Source: Pseudoips prasinana (taxonomy: Eukaryota; Arthropoda; Insecta; Lepidoptera; Nolidae). From it: DNA of 64,000 bases. The notes under the pieces were generated by a model. That model was not told where the DNA came from and did no database searches. It saw nothing but the letters and a program-made list of their open reading frames with translations. Positions 1 through 12,229 of this stretch are shown in pieces (within the stretch, counting starts at the first letter, position 1; every line of letters starts with the position of its first letter). The stretch covers positions 36,430,001 to 36,494,000 of the forward strand of contig OX621247.1 in NCBI GenBank assembly GCA_951640165.1, read 5' to 3'. Position numbers and translations under genes: made by a program.

Positions 1-72
1 AATTCTTATCCAAGAACCTGTTAATAATTATTTAAATAATCATACTTTAATTATTTTTTGTGGATTGAACAC

Positions 73-1017
73 TTACAGATTACTGCCAGATGAGAGAATG
101 GCCCAGGCAAATTCATTATCTTCACTTATAGTTTGCCTATTATAGAACCTATCAAAAACTGAGGATGAATCACTCCATCCTGCAGTTTTTCTAATAATAA
201 TATCAATATTAACTCCGAGTCTATTGGCTGTGGAGGTAGCAGCATGACTAGTGCTGTGAGCGCAGAAGATTGATGTGTCTATACCAGTTTCATTATGTAT
301 ATCTTTAATCCATCTACTCAGTTTGTGAAGAAACCTTTGCATGTGGTTTTTTACTTATGAATAAAATAAATAATCAGTATTACGAACTGCTTTTATTTTA
401 TTAATGCTTCCAAACATCTAACTAGACATATTTCAGACCTACTGTCAAAGGAAGTTAACTTCAACATTGGTTGATAAAAATTTGGTTTAGAAGTTTTTTG
501 GTTTAGGTATTTTAATAACTATATATTTAGGGGGCTGTAATCTAATTTCTTCTAAACTTATCAATGAAAAGGTCTTGGACACGGTGAGCGGTCACCAGGG
601 CTACCAAAGCTGTAGTCTTTTTGGAAAGTGTTTATAAGTCGAGCTCAGCATTAGACCACTTAAGAGCTAAATAACCTAGAACTGTGCTTGGACCCCAAGG
701 TAAATTATATTTATGTTTAGAAGGTCTCAACCGAAAAACACCCTTCATAAAACGTTTAACATTTTGATCATCCAGGTTACCTAGCAACAATGATAATGCA
801 GATTTATAAGAGTTAATGGTACCATATTAGCACCTGTGTTAAAAATATTTGTTAGAAAATGTAGAACTATTGGAATAGAAACATTAGTATAGTTATAATT
901 ATGCAAATTACAATAAGTAATCCAAGCTTTTATACACCCATCATATAGCTTGTACGTCGATTTTGATGAAGATGATAGCATAATTTCTACTGTACTAGGC
1001 GATAGAAACTTTTTCAA
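73..1017 (-). pseudogene. DIRS-like tyrosine recombinase, broken
   Basis: Two open pieces remain. The piece at 1017-781 (FLSPSTVEIMLSSSSKSTYKLYDGC) resembles the SAM-like core-binding domain of tyrosine recombinases. The piece at 342-73 resembles the catalytic domain: AHSTSHAATSTA corresponds to the H-x-x-R box, followed by KTAGWSDSSSVFDRFYNR with the expected H/W position and the tyrosine in FYNR. The arginine of the H-x-x-R box is Ser here, so the recombinase would be inactive even without the frame breaks. Confidence 0.7.
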
Positions 1018-1329
1018 TAAAGCTTGCCTGAAACTTTCGCGACAGCCAATTTGAGGGTCTGATGTAGATTGTGGCTCTGTCTGAAAGTTGAAGTTAATAA
1101 AAACATATCAGGTTTGAAAATTAATGGTTCAGAATGTAATATATTGGGAAATAAAGGAAACCACGGTTGTGTTGGCCAGTGTGGTACTACCAATATACCC
1201 TCGGCTTTTTCATTTATTACTTTTTGTATAACCTATGTAATGAGAATGGTGGAATTGCGTAGAAATGCATCAACTGTCCATGCTCCAGGATCATTTTTAC
1301 ATGTTACGTAATTAAAACACTTAGAATTA

Positions 1330-2971
1330 CATCTACTGACAAAAAGATCAATTTATAGAAATCCAAACTGTCGCCTGATTTCGTCGTATGCTTTATGATT
1401 TAACTCCCATTCCGTATCTTGAAACTGTTTTCGTGATAATCGATCGGCTTTAAAATTGAGCTAAGTGTTTATATAAGATGCAAAAATGGTTATTCTTCGT
1501 AATTCACACAATTTCCAGATTTCTCTAGTAATTACATTTAAATGTTCATATGCTGAACACTACCCATTCTGTTTATACACGAGATCGCAGTTATATTATC
1601 GATTCTTAGTAAAATTATGTTTTGGTAAAGTAAAGGTAGGGTATTAAGGTAAAGGTGTTTCGAAAAACATTGAAGTGCGAGAAAAGCTGCCTTTAATTCC
1701 AGTTCATTAATGTGTAAAGTTATTTCATAGCATTTCCAGTAGGTACCTAACCAAAATCACAATAGGCACACCACCCACTTTTACTGACATCAGAAAATAT
1801 TTCTAAACTATATTCGTCAACACATTACGAAGTATAACTATTTTCATGATCTAGCCATCAGAACATGTCAGGAATTAATGTCTGATGATTTTTTACAATT
1901 TGTTCGTAACTGGAGCTATCAATTAAACTCAAATACTTCAAACTGTTCGAAATATTTTGTGTATAACCATGAATATTGAATTGCCGGTCAAGCAGATACT
2001 AATAAGCCAACAAATCTAGCAAAGTAACTTTCTCAATTTGCATTGTTTAGTAGTAAGAAATATAATTTTATATTTCTTTTTACTGGGTAGTTTCAACCTC
2101 AAAGTTTTTTAATCGAAAATAAACCTCAAAATTTACATTGAGTGTCCGGTATTAAAGAGCTTGTTTGAAAGTTTGCCAAGAAACCTAGTTTCTCAAACAT
2201 ACTTTTTGTAATGTTGACTTTATTTTAGCATTCTAGCAATGTTCTACCGATACATAAAATGTCATCGAGCTATAGGTACCACGGAAATTATTTGATAGTT
2301 TTTCTTAAAAATTCCATCACCGGTTTTAGTAATTTTGTGAAAACAAATAGAGATGCGCTTAAAACAAATGGAAGACCATTAAATTGATACAAAATGTTGT
2401 TATATTTAAAACGTAGGTATTTTCTGTGTGATTCATGAACAGGCACTAAAACATATGCATCTTTGAAATCTATTGTTGCCAGCAGTAACTAGTTTTGATG
2501 CTGTACGCAGTGAACGCAAATGCTGTACGATAATCTTCCATTTTAAAATGTTTTGTGTCAATAAACTTATTGAGACATTTTAGATTTAGTAGGAATCTTT
2601 TGTTTCCGTTTGGTTTTGGTACTAAAACATTGAAGATAAAAATTCACCGGGTTCGTGATGACAGTACAATATTACGTTAATTTGCGACAAATTTTTGATA
2701 CAATTTTGATGTTCATAGTAATCTGAATTAGATTTAGGGTTTACGCTCGGTTTACTAATTTGATAGGACTAGACTTAAATGGAATTGTGTAACCCTCTAC
2801 CCACGATAGAATCACTTTGTCAGAAGTAATATCAGACCAGTTTTTATAAAAATACTGGAGTCGTAAAATACCAGCGTAACATACCTGGTGGTTAATTACT
2901 TCCTCTGCGAAGGAGGTGGACCAAATTTTACTGACAACGGACGGTCGGCCGCTGTGGAAGATATGTTTCAC
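1330..2971 (-). pseudogene. DIRS-like reverse transcriptase-RNase H, broken
   Basis: The minus strand encodes an N-terminal RT block (2971-2741, ending around ILSWVEGYTIPFKSSP). Near 2640-2500 it has a VLVPKPNGNKRFLLNLK block, which is the fingers motif of DIRS RTs. Near 2380-2320 there is FNGLPFVLSASLFVFTK. Near 2280-2240 there is a catalytic-like LDDILCIG with a stop just before it. Around 1800-1740 the phrase EIFSDVSKSGWCAYC matches an RNase H domain. The blocks sit in different frames separated by stops, so the enzyme cannot be made. Confidence 0.75.
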
Positions 2972-3095
2972 TCCGACCCTCGTACGGTTTTCCTTCTGTC
3001 TTTCGATGTGGAGGAACGAAGTTTAAACGGCCTCTTATGTTGTTAGTTGTGGGTGTATTTACCAGTTGTAATTTAGACTTATATTCTTAAGGGCT

Positions 3096-3359
3096 TCACC
3101 GGATTAGTGAATAGTTTTTGCAAATTTTAACGTTATCGCCAAATAACAGTTGATTTCTGTGGCTTTCGAGCAGAGTATCCTTTAATTTACTATTTATAGA
3201 AGTCATTACATAATATCTTCGGGTTTGTGTCTCTGCAAAGCGACTATCACAAAGAAGACGACATGCATCACTCAACGGTTTTAAGATTTTTTGTTTCGAA
3301 GTTTTATTCAATACGACTAAGTCTGTAACTCTTGTCAAGGCTGACAATGACACTCCCAT
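3096..3359 (-). pseudogene. DIRS-like ORF segment between gag and RT
   Basis: An 87-residue open segment (MGVSLSALTRVTDL...) lies between the gag-like ORF and the RT piece on the same strand. It contains the phrase SDACRLLCDSRFAETQTRR, of a kind seen in the conserved region before RT in DIRS elements. It is probably part of the same original polyprotein, cut off by degeneration. Confidence 0.45.
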
Positions 3360-3541
3360 TTGTCTCTGCTTGTATAACAGTGATTAATCACGTTTTACTA
3401 TCGATTGAGGTAAGGCTGCCTTAATTACCAGGTTGAGAGCAGGAGTAACTAAAAAATCACTGTTATTGGGACAAGTTAAGATTGTTAAACCTCCTTTGGT
3501 AGACCCTTTTCAAGGATATCTTGCCATCTCTAAGCTATGTC

Positions 3542-4054
3542 TTAATGTATTGGAGGGCCTGTAGAGGTTTCCGATTTCGGAGCATCCCCAAGCAGCTGAA
3601 GAATATCTTGCTCTAGTTCCAACTCACTTGTACTAGTATTTTGATTGATACCTGAAGTTCTTGCTTGTGGAGGTAGTAAGGTATTATCTGTCTGCACAGG
3701 GGCGTCAGGGTGCACAGAAACCTCAGGTATGTGTGGTGGTGATATTGGCTCCTGTGGTAATATTATTTCGGGTTGAACCGTATCCACTAATGACTCACGA
3801 TCTGGAAACCCGATATAGGGTGTATCCAGTGAAATGGCTGGTAATCCCAAAATGGGTGTATCCAGCAAATCGTTTAACGACCTGGTGTAAGTTGAGCCAA
3901 TAAAATCTGAGTTATCTTCGTCGGACGATGGAGCTCTTTGTCCATTTGCCGACTTTGATAACTGTTCCTCCAATTTTTTAATCTTCCGACGAATATCTTC
4001 GTCACTCCTCTCGTGTTTTCTTTTCATTCCCATCTTTGAAATAACACAGTACAC
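3542..4054 (-). CDS. gag-like ORF of the DIRS-like element
   Basis: The ORF is 170 residues long and uninterrupted. It starts with a basic, helix-prone segment (KRKHERSDEDIRRKIKKLEE) that probably forms a short coiled coil, followed by a Pro/Asp/Ser-rich, low-complexity tail. Sequence alone gives no enzymatic motif. The gag assignment rests on its position as the first ORF upstream of the RT pieces of the same strand. A second in-frame Met lies seven codons downstream (MGMKRKHE), so the true start is uncertain. Confidence 0.55.
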   Translation of the reverse strand: MYCVISKMGMKRKHERSDEDIRRKIKKLEEQLSKSANGQRAPSSDEDNSDFIGSTYTRSLNDLLDTPILGLPAISLDTPYIGFPDRESLVDTVQPEIILPQEPISPPHIPEVSVHPDAPVQTDNTLLPPQARTSGINQNTSTSELELEQDILQLLGDAPKSETSTGPPIH

Positions 4055-4100
4055 GCAAAAAACACTTTACACTCAGACACAAAATAATAAACTGTTTAGG

Positions 4101-5080
4101 AGACGTGCGAAGGCGTGAGCACGGAAACGCCGAATGATTTAATATTCACACTGAGTCGTTTAGGAAAAGTCGGTAGGGTAAGTGACATTAACTGACATCT
4201 ACCCACATATTAAAATATATATATTATAAAAAAAAAAAAAAAAAAATCTTACCTCTAAAAATCCGTGCAAGGTATAAGCTGGATAACGCTAATACAACAT
4301 GTAACATAAATCGCGTCGAATGAAGACTGTGAAGCATAATGCACATTTATAAAGACGATTTCTGATCTTCGAGTGGTGCAGATATCATATTATGATGGTA
4401 AAAATGTAGGAGAAACAGTTGATGTTCACAATCCAAACTGTTGTGTTCTGCCACCCCCTCTGCAAAGAGATATCTATACATATAATAAAACCGTAAATAA
4501 GCCTGTATCTGTACATTGGCTATATTAAAAAAATATTGAAGGGGGTTTAGAAGCAGTAATAAAGCACAAATCCAAAAAAAAATGTCTGTTTGTTTGTACA
4601 CCCTAATCTTCGAAACTATTGGACGGATTTGAGTGATTTTTGTTGTTGTATAGGTATTAAGTCCAGGCAATTTATATAGGCGCAAAAATAATAACGTTAT
4701 AAAAGCACGAGTCATCCAATTGCGGCATCTGTTTGGTTTTAATCAACAACACGTGGCGCTATTACTATAAAAGAAGTGCGGAACGACCACCTGATGCAGA
4801 ACCGCAACAGACCAGATTATAGTTATAAGACGTACACAAAAATGGTACCAAAAATTGTTCAACGTGATCAGCATTTTCTGCTGAGAGAATAAATTTGAAG
4901 ATCTGGAACATCTGATGTGCAACTTCAAGAGCCCAAATTACACTAATTACACCAATGCCCAATTACACTATAACATATATATATAGGAAGCCTGATGAGC
5001 CATCTCTGTTGATGTGTAAAAAATCGAAGATCTGGAACACCTGTTGTGGAATTCCAAGCGCCCATCTACACTTTATCATA
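4101..5080. repeat. Degenerate repeat-rich spacer
   Basis: No host gene is seen. The stretch has an A-run at 4229-4247. It also has a diffuse repeat at 4570-4660 resembling an insect transposon remnant. Two diverged copies of a roughly 60-bp segment centred on GAAGATCTGGAACA lie near 4896 and 5027. A related sequence (CTGATGAGC...CTCTGTTGA) recurs after the LINE at about 7953, so the SINE and LINE may sit inside this older repeat. Confidence 0.4.
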
Positions 5081-5082
5081 CC

Positions 5083-5325
5083 GTAGCCTAGTTGGTAGTG
5101 TTCCTGCCTACGAAGCTGGTGATCCTGGGTTCAAATCCCGGTAAGTGCAAATATTTGTGTGATGAGCACGAATATTTGTTTCTGAGTCATGGATGTTTTC
5201 TATGTATTTAAGTATTTATCTATCTATATAAGTATGTATATCGTCGCCTGGTACCCATAGTACAAGCTTTGCTTAGTTTGGGGCTAGGATGATCTGTGGC
5301 ATTGTCCCTAGATATTATTATTATT
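5083..5325 (+). mobile_element. tRNA-derived SINE
   Basis: A polymerase III A box (TAGCCTAGTTGG, 5084-5095) and a B box (GGTTCAAATCC, 5128-5138) are spaced as in a tRNA. A tRNA-unrelated body follows, ending in a TATTATTATT tail near 5310-5325. This is the layout of lepidopteran tRNA-derived SINEs. The 5' part does not fold into a complete cloverleaf, so it is not a tRNA gene. Confidence 0.75.
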
Positions 5326-5329
5326 TTTT

Positions 5330-7955
5330 AACTTTTCTTTATTTTCTCGAAATATATTTTTCGGTTAGTAATGATACCTACGGGCTTACGCCAAGTCAGC
5401 ATCATATTCTTGCAGGGATTCATTATTGTAGGTGTCATCCTGTAAAAACTTTCGCACAATTATTATTATTATTATATAGGAATGACGTTTTAGCAAAAGT
5501 TGTTCACTCTGAACAACTTTTTTTAGCAAAAGTTGTTCACTCAATAGAACTAGCATTGTCCGATCATACGGCACAGCTGCTTCATTGTCCAGTGCAATCC
5601 AAATGTCTCATAAATTATTGGTACACGGCTAAGTGAGACTATAGTGTAGAAAATATATCGAAGTTTAAAAATCACATAAAAAGTCTGTCCTTCGTAGAGA
5701 TTTATAACACAGTCGATCCAAATGAAGCTTATAATAAATTTCTTGATTTATTTAAATTAATGTATGATTTGTGTTTTCCAATTAAATTGATCAAAATGGA
5801 TGTCTTAAAAAAATCTAAATGGTTGTCTAAGGGAATCAAACTAGGCAGTAAAAAAAAAAGAAATCTTTTGTGGAAATATCGGTTAAACCCAAGTAAAACG
5901 AATAAACATACCTTCACTGCCTACTCTCGTTTGCACAAAAGAATTATACATCTAACACAAAGGGCGCAAAACAATCAGAAAATAAATTCATCTAAAAATA
6001 AGTCTAAAGCTACGTGGCAAATTATTAATCGTGCTAAATATAATCTACCTAATTGTAATATTACTAAAATTATACATAATAACATAATTTTATCAAATCC
6101 TAAAGACATTGCTGAAGCTTTTAACAATAATTTTATCGACAAAGTACAAGGGAAACTCGATGTAACTAGTAAACCCAAATACAACAAAATTGCTACCAAC
6201 AATAAAACGATGTTTATGGCTCCTAGTATAACACTAGATATAGAAAGGATTATACATTAATTAAATAATACAAATAGTGTAGGATATGACGGTATTGCCA
6301 CAAAAATACTTAAACAGGTGTCAAGAGAAATAAGTGGTCATTTAAGTCACATAATTAATCTAAGTATCAGTGCAGGTGTTTACCCCGATGCATTAAAAAC
6401 ATCAATTATTAAGCCACTTTTTAAGAAAGAGAATAAAGAAAGAATGGAATATTACCGACCAATATCATTAATTCCAGTATTCTCTAAAGTATTTGAAAAG
6501 TATATTTATAGGGAACTTTATAAATTTATAGATAAACATAATATTTTGTGCGAAGAACAGAAAGGATTTCGTTTACAAAGAACCATTAATATGGCGATAT
6601 ATGATTTTATATACAATGTAATTAAAAATATTGATCACCGAAACCCTGTATGTGGTATATTTTGCGACATGACCCAGGCATTCGATTATGTCCATTACGC
6701 TACTCTGTTAAACAAGCTCGAAGCCTACGGGATTGGAGGCAATGTCCTCAATCTACTTAGCTCATACCTACAAAACAGAATACAAATAACTGAAGTCAAT
6801 AAAATTAATATAGCTACTAAACATGAAGAGACATTTTGGTCTGCAGAGCGTAAAGTATTATTTGGGGTACCGCAAGGCAGCGTCTTAGGTCCATTTTTCC
6901 AAATCTGCCAAAATCTATTGCGCAGCCAATAACACTTTTTGCGGATGATAGCACGATTACAATACCTTGTAAAAGTATAGTCACGTATGAGAGTGAAGTT
7001 AATAATAGTTTAAAACAGACGGTAAACTGGCTAGATTCAAATAATTTGAAAATAAATTTGAGTAAAACGAAACTTATCCAATTTAGACAACAGACCTCTA
7101 GTATTAATTTGAATATACACTACAGGAATAATACTATAGAAGAAGTTGAAAGTACAAATTTCTGGGGATGCAAATAGATCAAAATTTAAATTGGAAATCC
7201 CACATTGATATTTTATGTAAGAGAATTAGTAAGTCTGCATATGCTCTGTACACATTATCAACCATAATCAACACAGATGCACTTCTTACTGCCTATTATG
7301 GAATAGTAGAGTCACATTTGAGATATGGGATCATATTTTGGGGAAACTGTACCGAAAGAGAAACCGCCTTCAAGGCACAAAAAAGATGTATTCGAGCGAT
7401 ATTCAAGCTAAAACCTACTGACAGTTGTGAACCATATTTTCAAAATCACAAGATATTAACATTGCCTTGCCTATATATCTTAGAAGTAGCTGTGTTTGTG
7501 AAGACTAACCCTAGTCGTTTTAAACGCATTGCCGATGTAATTCCCCGCAACAGACGCGATAATAGCCGGCTATGTCAAGAGCCAGCCAAGACAGCACTTA
7601 TGCGCAAAAGTGTCTACTGCATGGCTCCAGTCATTTATAATAAAATGCCTAAGAGTTGGAAGGAGCTTCCATTACCATTGTTTAAAAAAAGACTTCGAAG
7701 CTTTTTAGAGGAGAAATCATATTATAACTTAAGTGGGTATTTGAATGAGAAAGATTTTTAAATTAGTATAATAATTTTCTTTGTATTCACTTTACACTGC
7801 ATTATTTTAAAATTGTATGTAGCGGTAGTTTTTATTGTCTTTTGCATGCCTACATGGTAAAATATGGCTGAACTTGTTACTTATGTTTTTATGTCATCTA
7901 TTACTGTTACCCATATTTGCAAAATAAAAATATCTTTATCTTTATCTTTATCTGA
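5330..7955 (+). mobile_element. Non-LTR retrotransposon (Jockey/CR1-like), 5'-truncated and frameshifted
   Basis: The plus strand carries the end of an endonuclease (LALSDHTAQLLHCP near 5550-5600, containing the SDH motif), a linker (5760-6260), a reverse transcriptase (6318-6932) and a C-terminal region (7168-7761). The element ends in a simple repeat of TATCTTTA type at about 7929-7951, as in many Jockey/CR1 superfamily LINEs. Frameshifts and stops (near 6260 and 6930) make it inactive. The 5' end is missing or blurred around 5330-5480. Confidence 0.8.
6318..7761 (+). pseudogene. LINE reverse transcriptase, frameshifted
   Basis: The first part encodes YYRPISLIPVFSKVFEK, a GIFCDMTQAFDYV block with the first catalytic Asp, and FGVPQGSVLGP. 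The frame is then lost near 6890. In another frame LFADDSTITI supplies the FADD catalytic box at about 6939-6960. The C-terminal thumb (QNLNWKSHIDILCKR, YGIIFWGN) continues to the stop at 7761. An intact element would have these in one frame. Confidence 0.8.
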
Positions 7956-8164
7956 TGAGCACTCTCTGTTGACTTATAAAAATCGAAGACTTATAATACG
8001 ATAACATGCTTAGAAGTTTTAGCCCTTAAATAATTATAATAATTATGAGATAGAAAGAACGACATAAACAATAGCTGTTTATGAGAATATGTCATTAAAT
8101 TACTGACAAAGCTGTGGTAACAATAAATGTTTCGTCCTATTCCACAACAGGATATTGTAAAATT
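7956..8164. other. Spacer between LINE and LTR element
   Basis: AT-rich sequence with no open frame, RNA gene or clear repeat, apart from a short block at the left end resembling 4991-5030. Confidence 0.4.
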
Positions 8165-8320
8165 AAATAAAACTATGAATTGCCTGAAAACATTATTATA
8201 GGCTTTAATTGACTATAATTGTTGACAACTGTGACATGAATATTTATCTATCAAACATCATCATAGAGAAGACTATAAAAGGAGGATTATCTAAATATTT
8301 AGGTAATGAGTTTCATATCA
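8165..8320 (-). repeat. 3' LTR of the gypsy-type element
   Basis: This 156-bp copy matches 12074-12229; I noted one difference (CTATAATTG versus CTAAAATTG). On the minus strand it follows the purine-rich tract and begins TGATATGA. Confidence 0.75.
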
Positions 8321-8336
8321 TTCTCCACCGCTTTGC

Positions 8337-11300
8337 TTAGAGACTGTAGTCTTGTAAATGAGCAGGTGGTCTTCTAATACGCCCAGATCTTCTAATATCA
8401 ACCTCTGGCTGTAACGCAGGTTGTAGTGAGACGACTCCAGGTGAAAGAGTGAGTTCAGGAACAGGCGCAGTATTGAGTGATGAAGTTTCGCCATGATTAA
8501 TGCTTGTTGCGGGTGACTCATCTTGAGGTATTAAAATCTCCTGATCAGAGCCACGTGAACTCTCATCAGTTGCAAGCTCTCGAATTCTCTCTCCTTCATC
8601 TCCAATTGGAGCTAGGTGACGATTTGACACCGCTGTTACTCGGCCGTCCCTCAGTCTAGTAATTGAATAATCAGGGGTAACTTCAATTAGATCAGCCTCT
8701 TCCACTAAGGGCATGTACTTGTTGGGTCGAGCGCAGCGTTTGACAAGGACCCGTCCGGCACTTGTAAGCCATGTCGGAATGGAGGTGCCGTTTGGCGATT
8801 TCCGGGAGTGTTTAAACATCCTCTCATGCGGTGAACAGTTTATGGTAGTACAAAGCAGTGATCGTATAGAATGAAGAGCGTTATCAAGAACTTTCTCCCA
8901 ACTCTCTATGGGCAAATTGTGGGAACGTAAACCCAACTGTATGGCTTTCCACAGCGTTGAATTAAGTTTTTCAACTTGTCCGTTTCCTTGCGGGTTGTAT
9001 GCTGTTGTGTTGCTCGTGGCGATACCAAGAGAGTGCAGATATTCTTTTACTTCAGCAGATAAAAAGACAGCCCCTCTGTCTGAATGTATATAGCCAGGCA
9101 TACCAAACATCATGAACAGATTATTTCAATGTTTTATAACCGTCTTTGCACTCATATCTGAACATGGAAAAGCAAAAGGGAATCTGGAATATTCGTCTAT
9201 AATGGTGAGTATATACCGATTCATAGTTTTGCTTGGGACTGGACCTTTAAAGTCAATACTTAAACGCTCGAAGGGAGCCCTTGCTTTAACAAGCTTTGGA
9301 AGTGGGTCGGCATTTTTGAAAAATCTTGGTTTTATTTCTGCACATATCCGACAGTTGTTTGTCATCGTTCTAATTTCTTCAATAGAATAGGCCAAGTTCT
9401 TTGTTTTTAGCCAGTGATGCATTCTTGTGACTCCTGGGTGGCATAAGTTTTCATGTAATTTATAGAGTCGCGTGAGTCGTGATGAGTTGTCCATGCTGGC
9501 GCACACTCTGGATAACGTGTCAGCAACGTGGTTTTCTCGTCCTGGTCTATAATTAATATCATAATTATAGGGTGCCAGCTCTAGACGCCACCGCTGTATT
9601 TTCTCGTTTTTAATTTTACTAGAGTGTTTTGCGTTAAACATGAATGCTACCGATCTCTGGTCAGTGATCAACTTAAATGGTCTACCTATCAAAAAATGGC
9701 GCCACTTTTTGAGTGCTTCAACAATGGCATAGGCTTCCTTTTCGACGGCGGAATGATTTTGTTCGCTTTTACTTAGCGTTCTAGAATAAAATGCTACTGG
9801 CCTGGAATCCTGTGAGAGTGATGCAGCAATTGTATGTTCCGAAGCGCCAGTTTCTACTGTGAATGGCATTTTATCGTCGATTGCGTGTATAGAAGATTTT
9901 GCGATCATCGATTTCAAGTCTTCAAAAGATTTCATGGCTTCAATGCCCAATGGAAACGAAACCGTATGTGCAATGGAGTGTATTCTTTTGGAAAAGTTTG
10001 GCACCCACTTAGAATAATGTGCAAACATGCCTAGTACTCTTCTTAGCGCGGGCATATCTTCTGGAGGAGGTAGTTTAAGTAATGGCTGTAGACGATCGCT
10101 GTCAGGTTTGACAATGTGATTTTCAATCGAGTACCCTAATATTTTTAGTGATTTCTGATTAAATTTGCTTTTCTCTTTATTTAACGTCAACCCGTACTTG
10201 TCGGCTGCCAACAGAAAACGGCTTAGATTCTGATCATGCTCATCTTGAGTATTTCCGCATATAGTTATGTCGTCTAGATACGCGAAGGTCCCAATTAAGC
10301 CTTCCTTTCTGATGATCCAGTCGATAGTTCTCTGGAAACTAGACACACCGTTTGTCACTCCAAAAGGAATCCGACAAAATTGATACAGGTTACCAGCCGC
10401 TTCAAAAGCCGTATATATACGTTCGTGAGTGACAATTGGAATCTGATGATACGCACTCTGTAAGTCAATGGCACTGAAGATACTATATTTAGAAACTCTC
10501 GTGACTATTTCTTCAATATTTGGTAACGGATAGGCATCCAAGAGCGTATACTTGTTGATTGTCAATGAATAATCTATAACCATTCGCTTTTTATGACTGG
10601 CAGTCTTGGTTATCAGCACTTGTGCTCGCCAAGGTGATTTACTCTCCTCTATTATGTGCTGTTCCAGCAATTTCTTGATTTCACCTCTAATAAACTCCTG
10701 GTCTTCACAACTGTACTTCCGGGATCGTATGGCAATCGGTTTGCAATCAGAAGTAACGTTGTTGAACAGCGATACGGCAGGAACTGATGCCTCGGCGACA
10801 GAACAAACCTTCAGAGTGTCCTTCGGTCCACCAAATTCAAGCTCCAATGAAGAATGTAGGCTGAGAAGATCGTGACCTATAATGACATCAGCGCACAAAT
10901 CTTTGACTATAAGTAATTGAACATTGTCATATGTGTTTTCTCCTAATTTGATATTTTGGACCGTAGCTCCGGTGACTTGCGACGTTAGAGTAAGGGAGGC
11001 CATGGAGATCATCTGACGACAGGGAGTTTTCTTCAAATGTGCTAGGTTAGCAAAATTTTCATTAATGAAACTAATACTACTGCCTGTGTCTATTAGCGCC
11101 TCCGCTCTGATACCTTTAATGAAGGCAGGGATCATAGCTTTTCTTAGAGATGCTGGCGCTGCGGCCATGATACTTGCGGCGCAGTGTGCGCAATTCTCCG
11201 GAGGACTACTGGACACATTGTGTGGTTTGCTACGGCAGACAGACGCGTAATGACCTTTCTTGCTACAGATTTGACAGGTGACACCTGAGGCAGGGCAGTT

Positions 11301-12065
11301 TTTACGCCTGTGTAAGCGGTCTCCTCCACAAAAGAAACATTTCCAATGGGATTTATGGGATTTTATGTTGCCCTTCGTCGCAGTAATATCAGCCACTTGA
11401 GATGATTCATCTGTCTCAGCAGACTGCTCATTGTTGACTTGAACGATGCTCCTTCCTTCAGATATTGCATTGACGGCCGGTAGGTTAAAATTTTGCGAGT
11501 TGTTCTCCGCCATTTCCATCGATATTGCCTTACTATAGGCGTCATCCAGAGTAAGTGTAAGGTTTTCAAGAAGACGTTCTCGTATTTTAGGTGATGTTAG
11601 ACCAGCGATGAAAGCACCTCTAATATTCTCGCTTTTATTTGTTTCTGCGTCCACTGCGGCAAAAGCGCATTCTCTTGCTAACAGTTTGAGGGCTTGTAGA
11701 TACAAAGCAATAGATTCACCGGGATGTTGGCGCCTAGTAGCGAGAAGATGCCGAGCAGTAATAATGTTTTTGGGCTTGATGAATAAAGCATCTAGTGTAG
11801 CCAATGCCACGTTGTATGTGGTACAGTCACTGATTGTTTGGTATACGCGGGGCGATACATAGTTTATCAGCAACTGGAGTTTTAGGTCGTCTGAGAGCGC
11901 CGAAGTAACGGCAGCGGCACCAGCTCCATGAGGCGCAGATGCGGCTTGTGCCGTCAGGAAATTGTTGAAGGTGCGTTTCCAGTGTTCCCATTCGGGGCCC
12001 GTGGAACTTAATGAGTAATCACCATCAAAGCGATCCGGTCTCAGAAACTTTTCCATTTTAGTCAA
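8337..12065 (-). pseudogene. gag-pol polyprotein with one in-frame stop
   Basis: One continuous frame of about 1,240 codons, interrupted by a single TGA (plus-strand 9126-9128). N-terminal gag is followed by two cysteine-rich knuckles around residues 243-278 (CFFCGG..., CQICSKKGHYASVC). Next come an aspartic protease with an IDTGSS active site near residue 325, an RT with YLDD around residue 590, and an RNase H with TVETGASE and ITDQRS. The integrase follows, with a zinc-binding H-H-C-C region and a core. The stop falls inside the integrase core, between its first and second catalytic acidic residues. The remaining 263 codons (down to 8337) stay open, including YIHSDRGAVF and a chromodomain-free tail. 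The break would separate the integrase unless it is read through. The copy is probably inactive but very recent. Confidence 0.85.
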
Positions 12066-12073
12066 TTAAATTG

Positions 12074-12229
12074 AAATAAAACTATGAATTGCCTGAAAAC
12101 ATTATTATAGGCTTTAATTGACTAAAATTGTTGACAACTGTGACATGAATATTTATCTATCAAACATCATCATAGAGAAGACTATAAAAGGAGGATTATC
12201 TAAATATTTAGGTAATGAGTTTCATATCA
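12074..12229 (-). repeat. 5' LTR of the gypsy-type element
   Basis: The direct-repeat partner of 8165-8320. In the element's orientation it is the promoter-bearing LTR. Its outer edge at 12229 is 336 bp from the BOP1 start codon, and it is transcribed away from BOP1 if active. Confidence 0.75.

Larger units (their letters stand above)
1..4100 (-). mobile_element. DIRS-like tyrosine-recombinase retrotransposon, degenerate
   Basis: Read on the minus strand, the stretch carries in order a gag-like ORF (4054-3542), an RT N-terminal piece (3359-2741), a degenerate RT and RNase H (about 2740-1330), and a tyrosine recombinase (1017-73). This gag, RT-RNase H, recombinase order is that of DIRS/PAT-type retrotransposons, which integrate with a tyrosine recombinase instead of a DDE integrase. 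The RT and recombinase are broken by stops and frameshifts, so the copy is inactive. The ends were not defined: no clear inverted or split direct terminal repeats were found, and the left end may lie outside the window. Confidence 0.8.
8165..12229 (-). mobile_element. Ty3/gypsy-type LTR retrotransposon, nearly intact
   Basis: Two 156-bp direct repeats (8165-8320 and 12074-12229) that look near-identical flank a minus-strand gag-pol frame. The domain order is gag, zinc knuckles, protease, RT, RNase H, integrase, as in Ty3/gypsy. On the minus strand the 3' LTR begins TGATATGA just after a purine-rich tract (GCGGTGGAGAA), a plausible polypurine tract. I saw no certain target-site duplication and no clear tRNA primer site, so the outer LTR edges may be a few bases off. 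No envelope gene is present. Near-identical LTRs imply recent insertion. Confidence 0.85.

Noticed and set aside
5083..5160. A tRNA gene
   Set aside because: A and B boxes are present but there is no acceptor stem or complete cloverleaf, and the body continues into a SINE tail.
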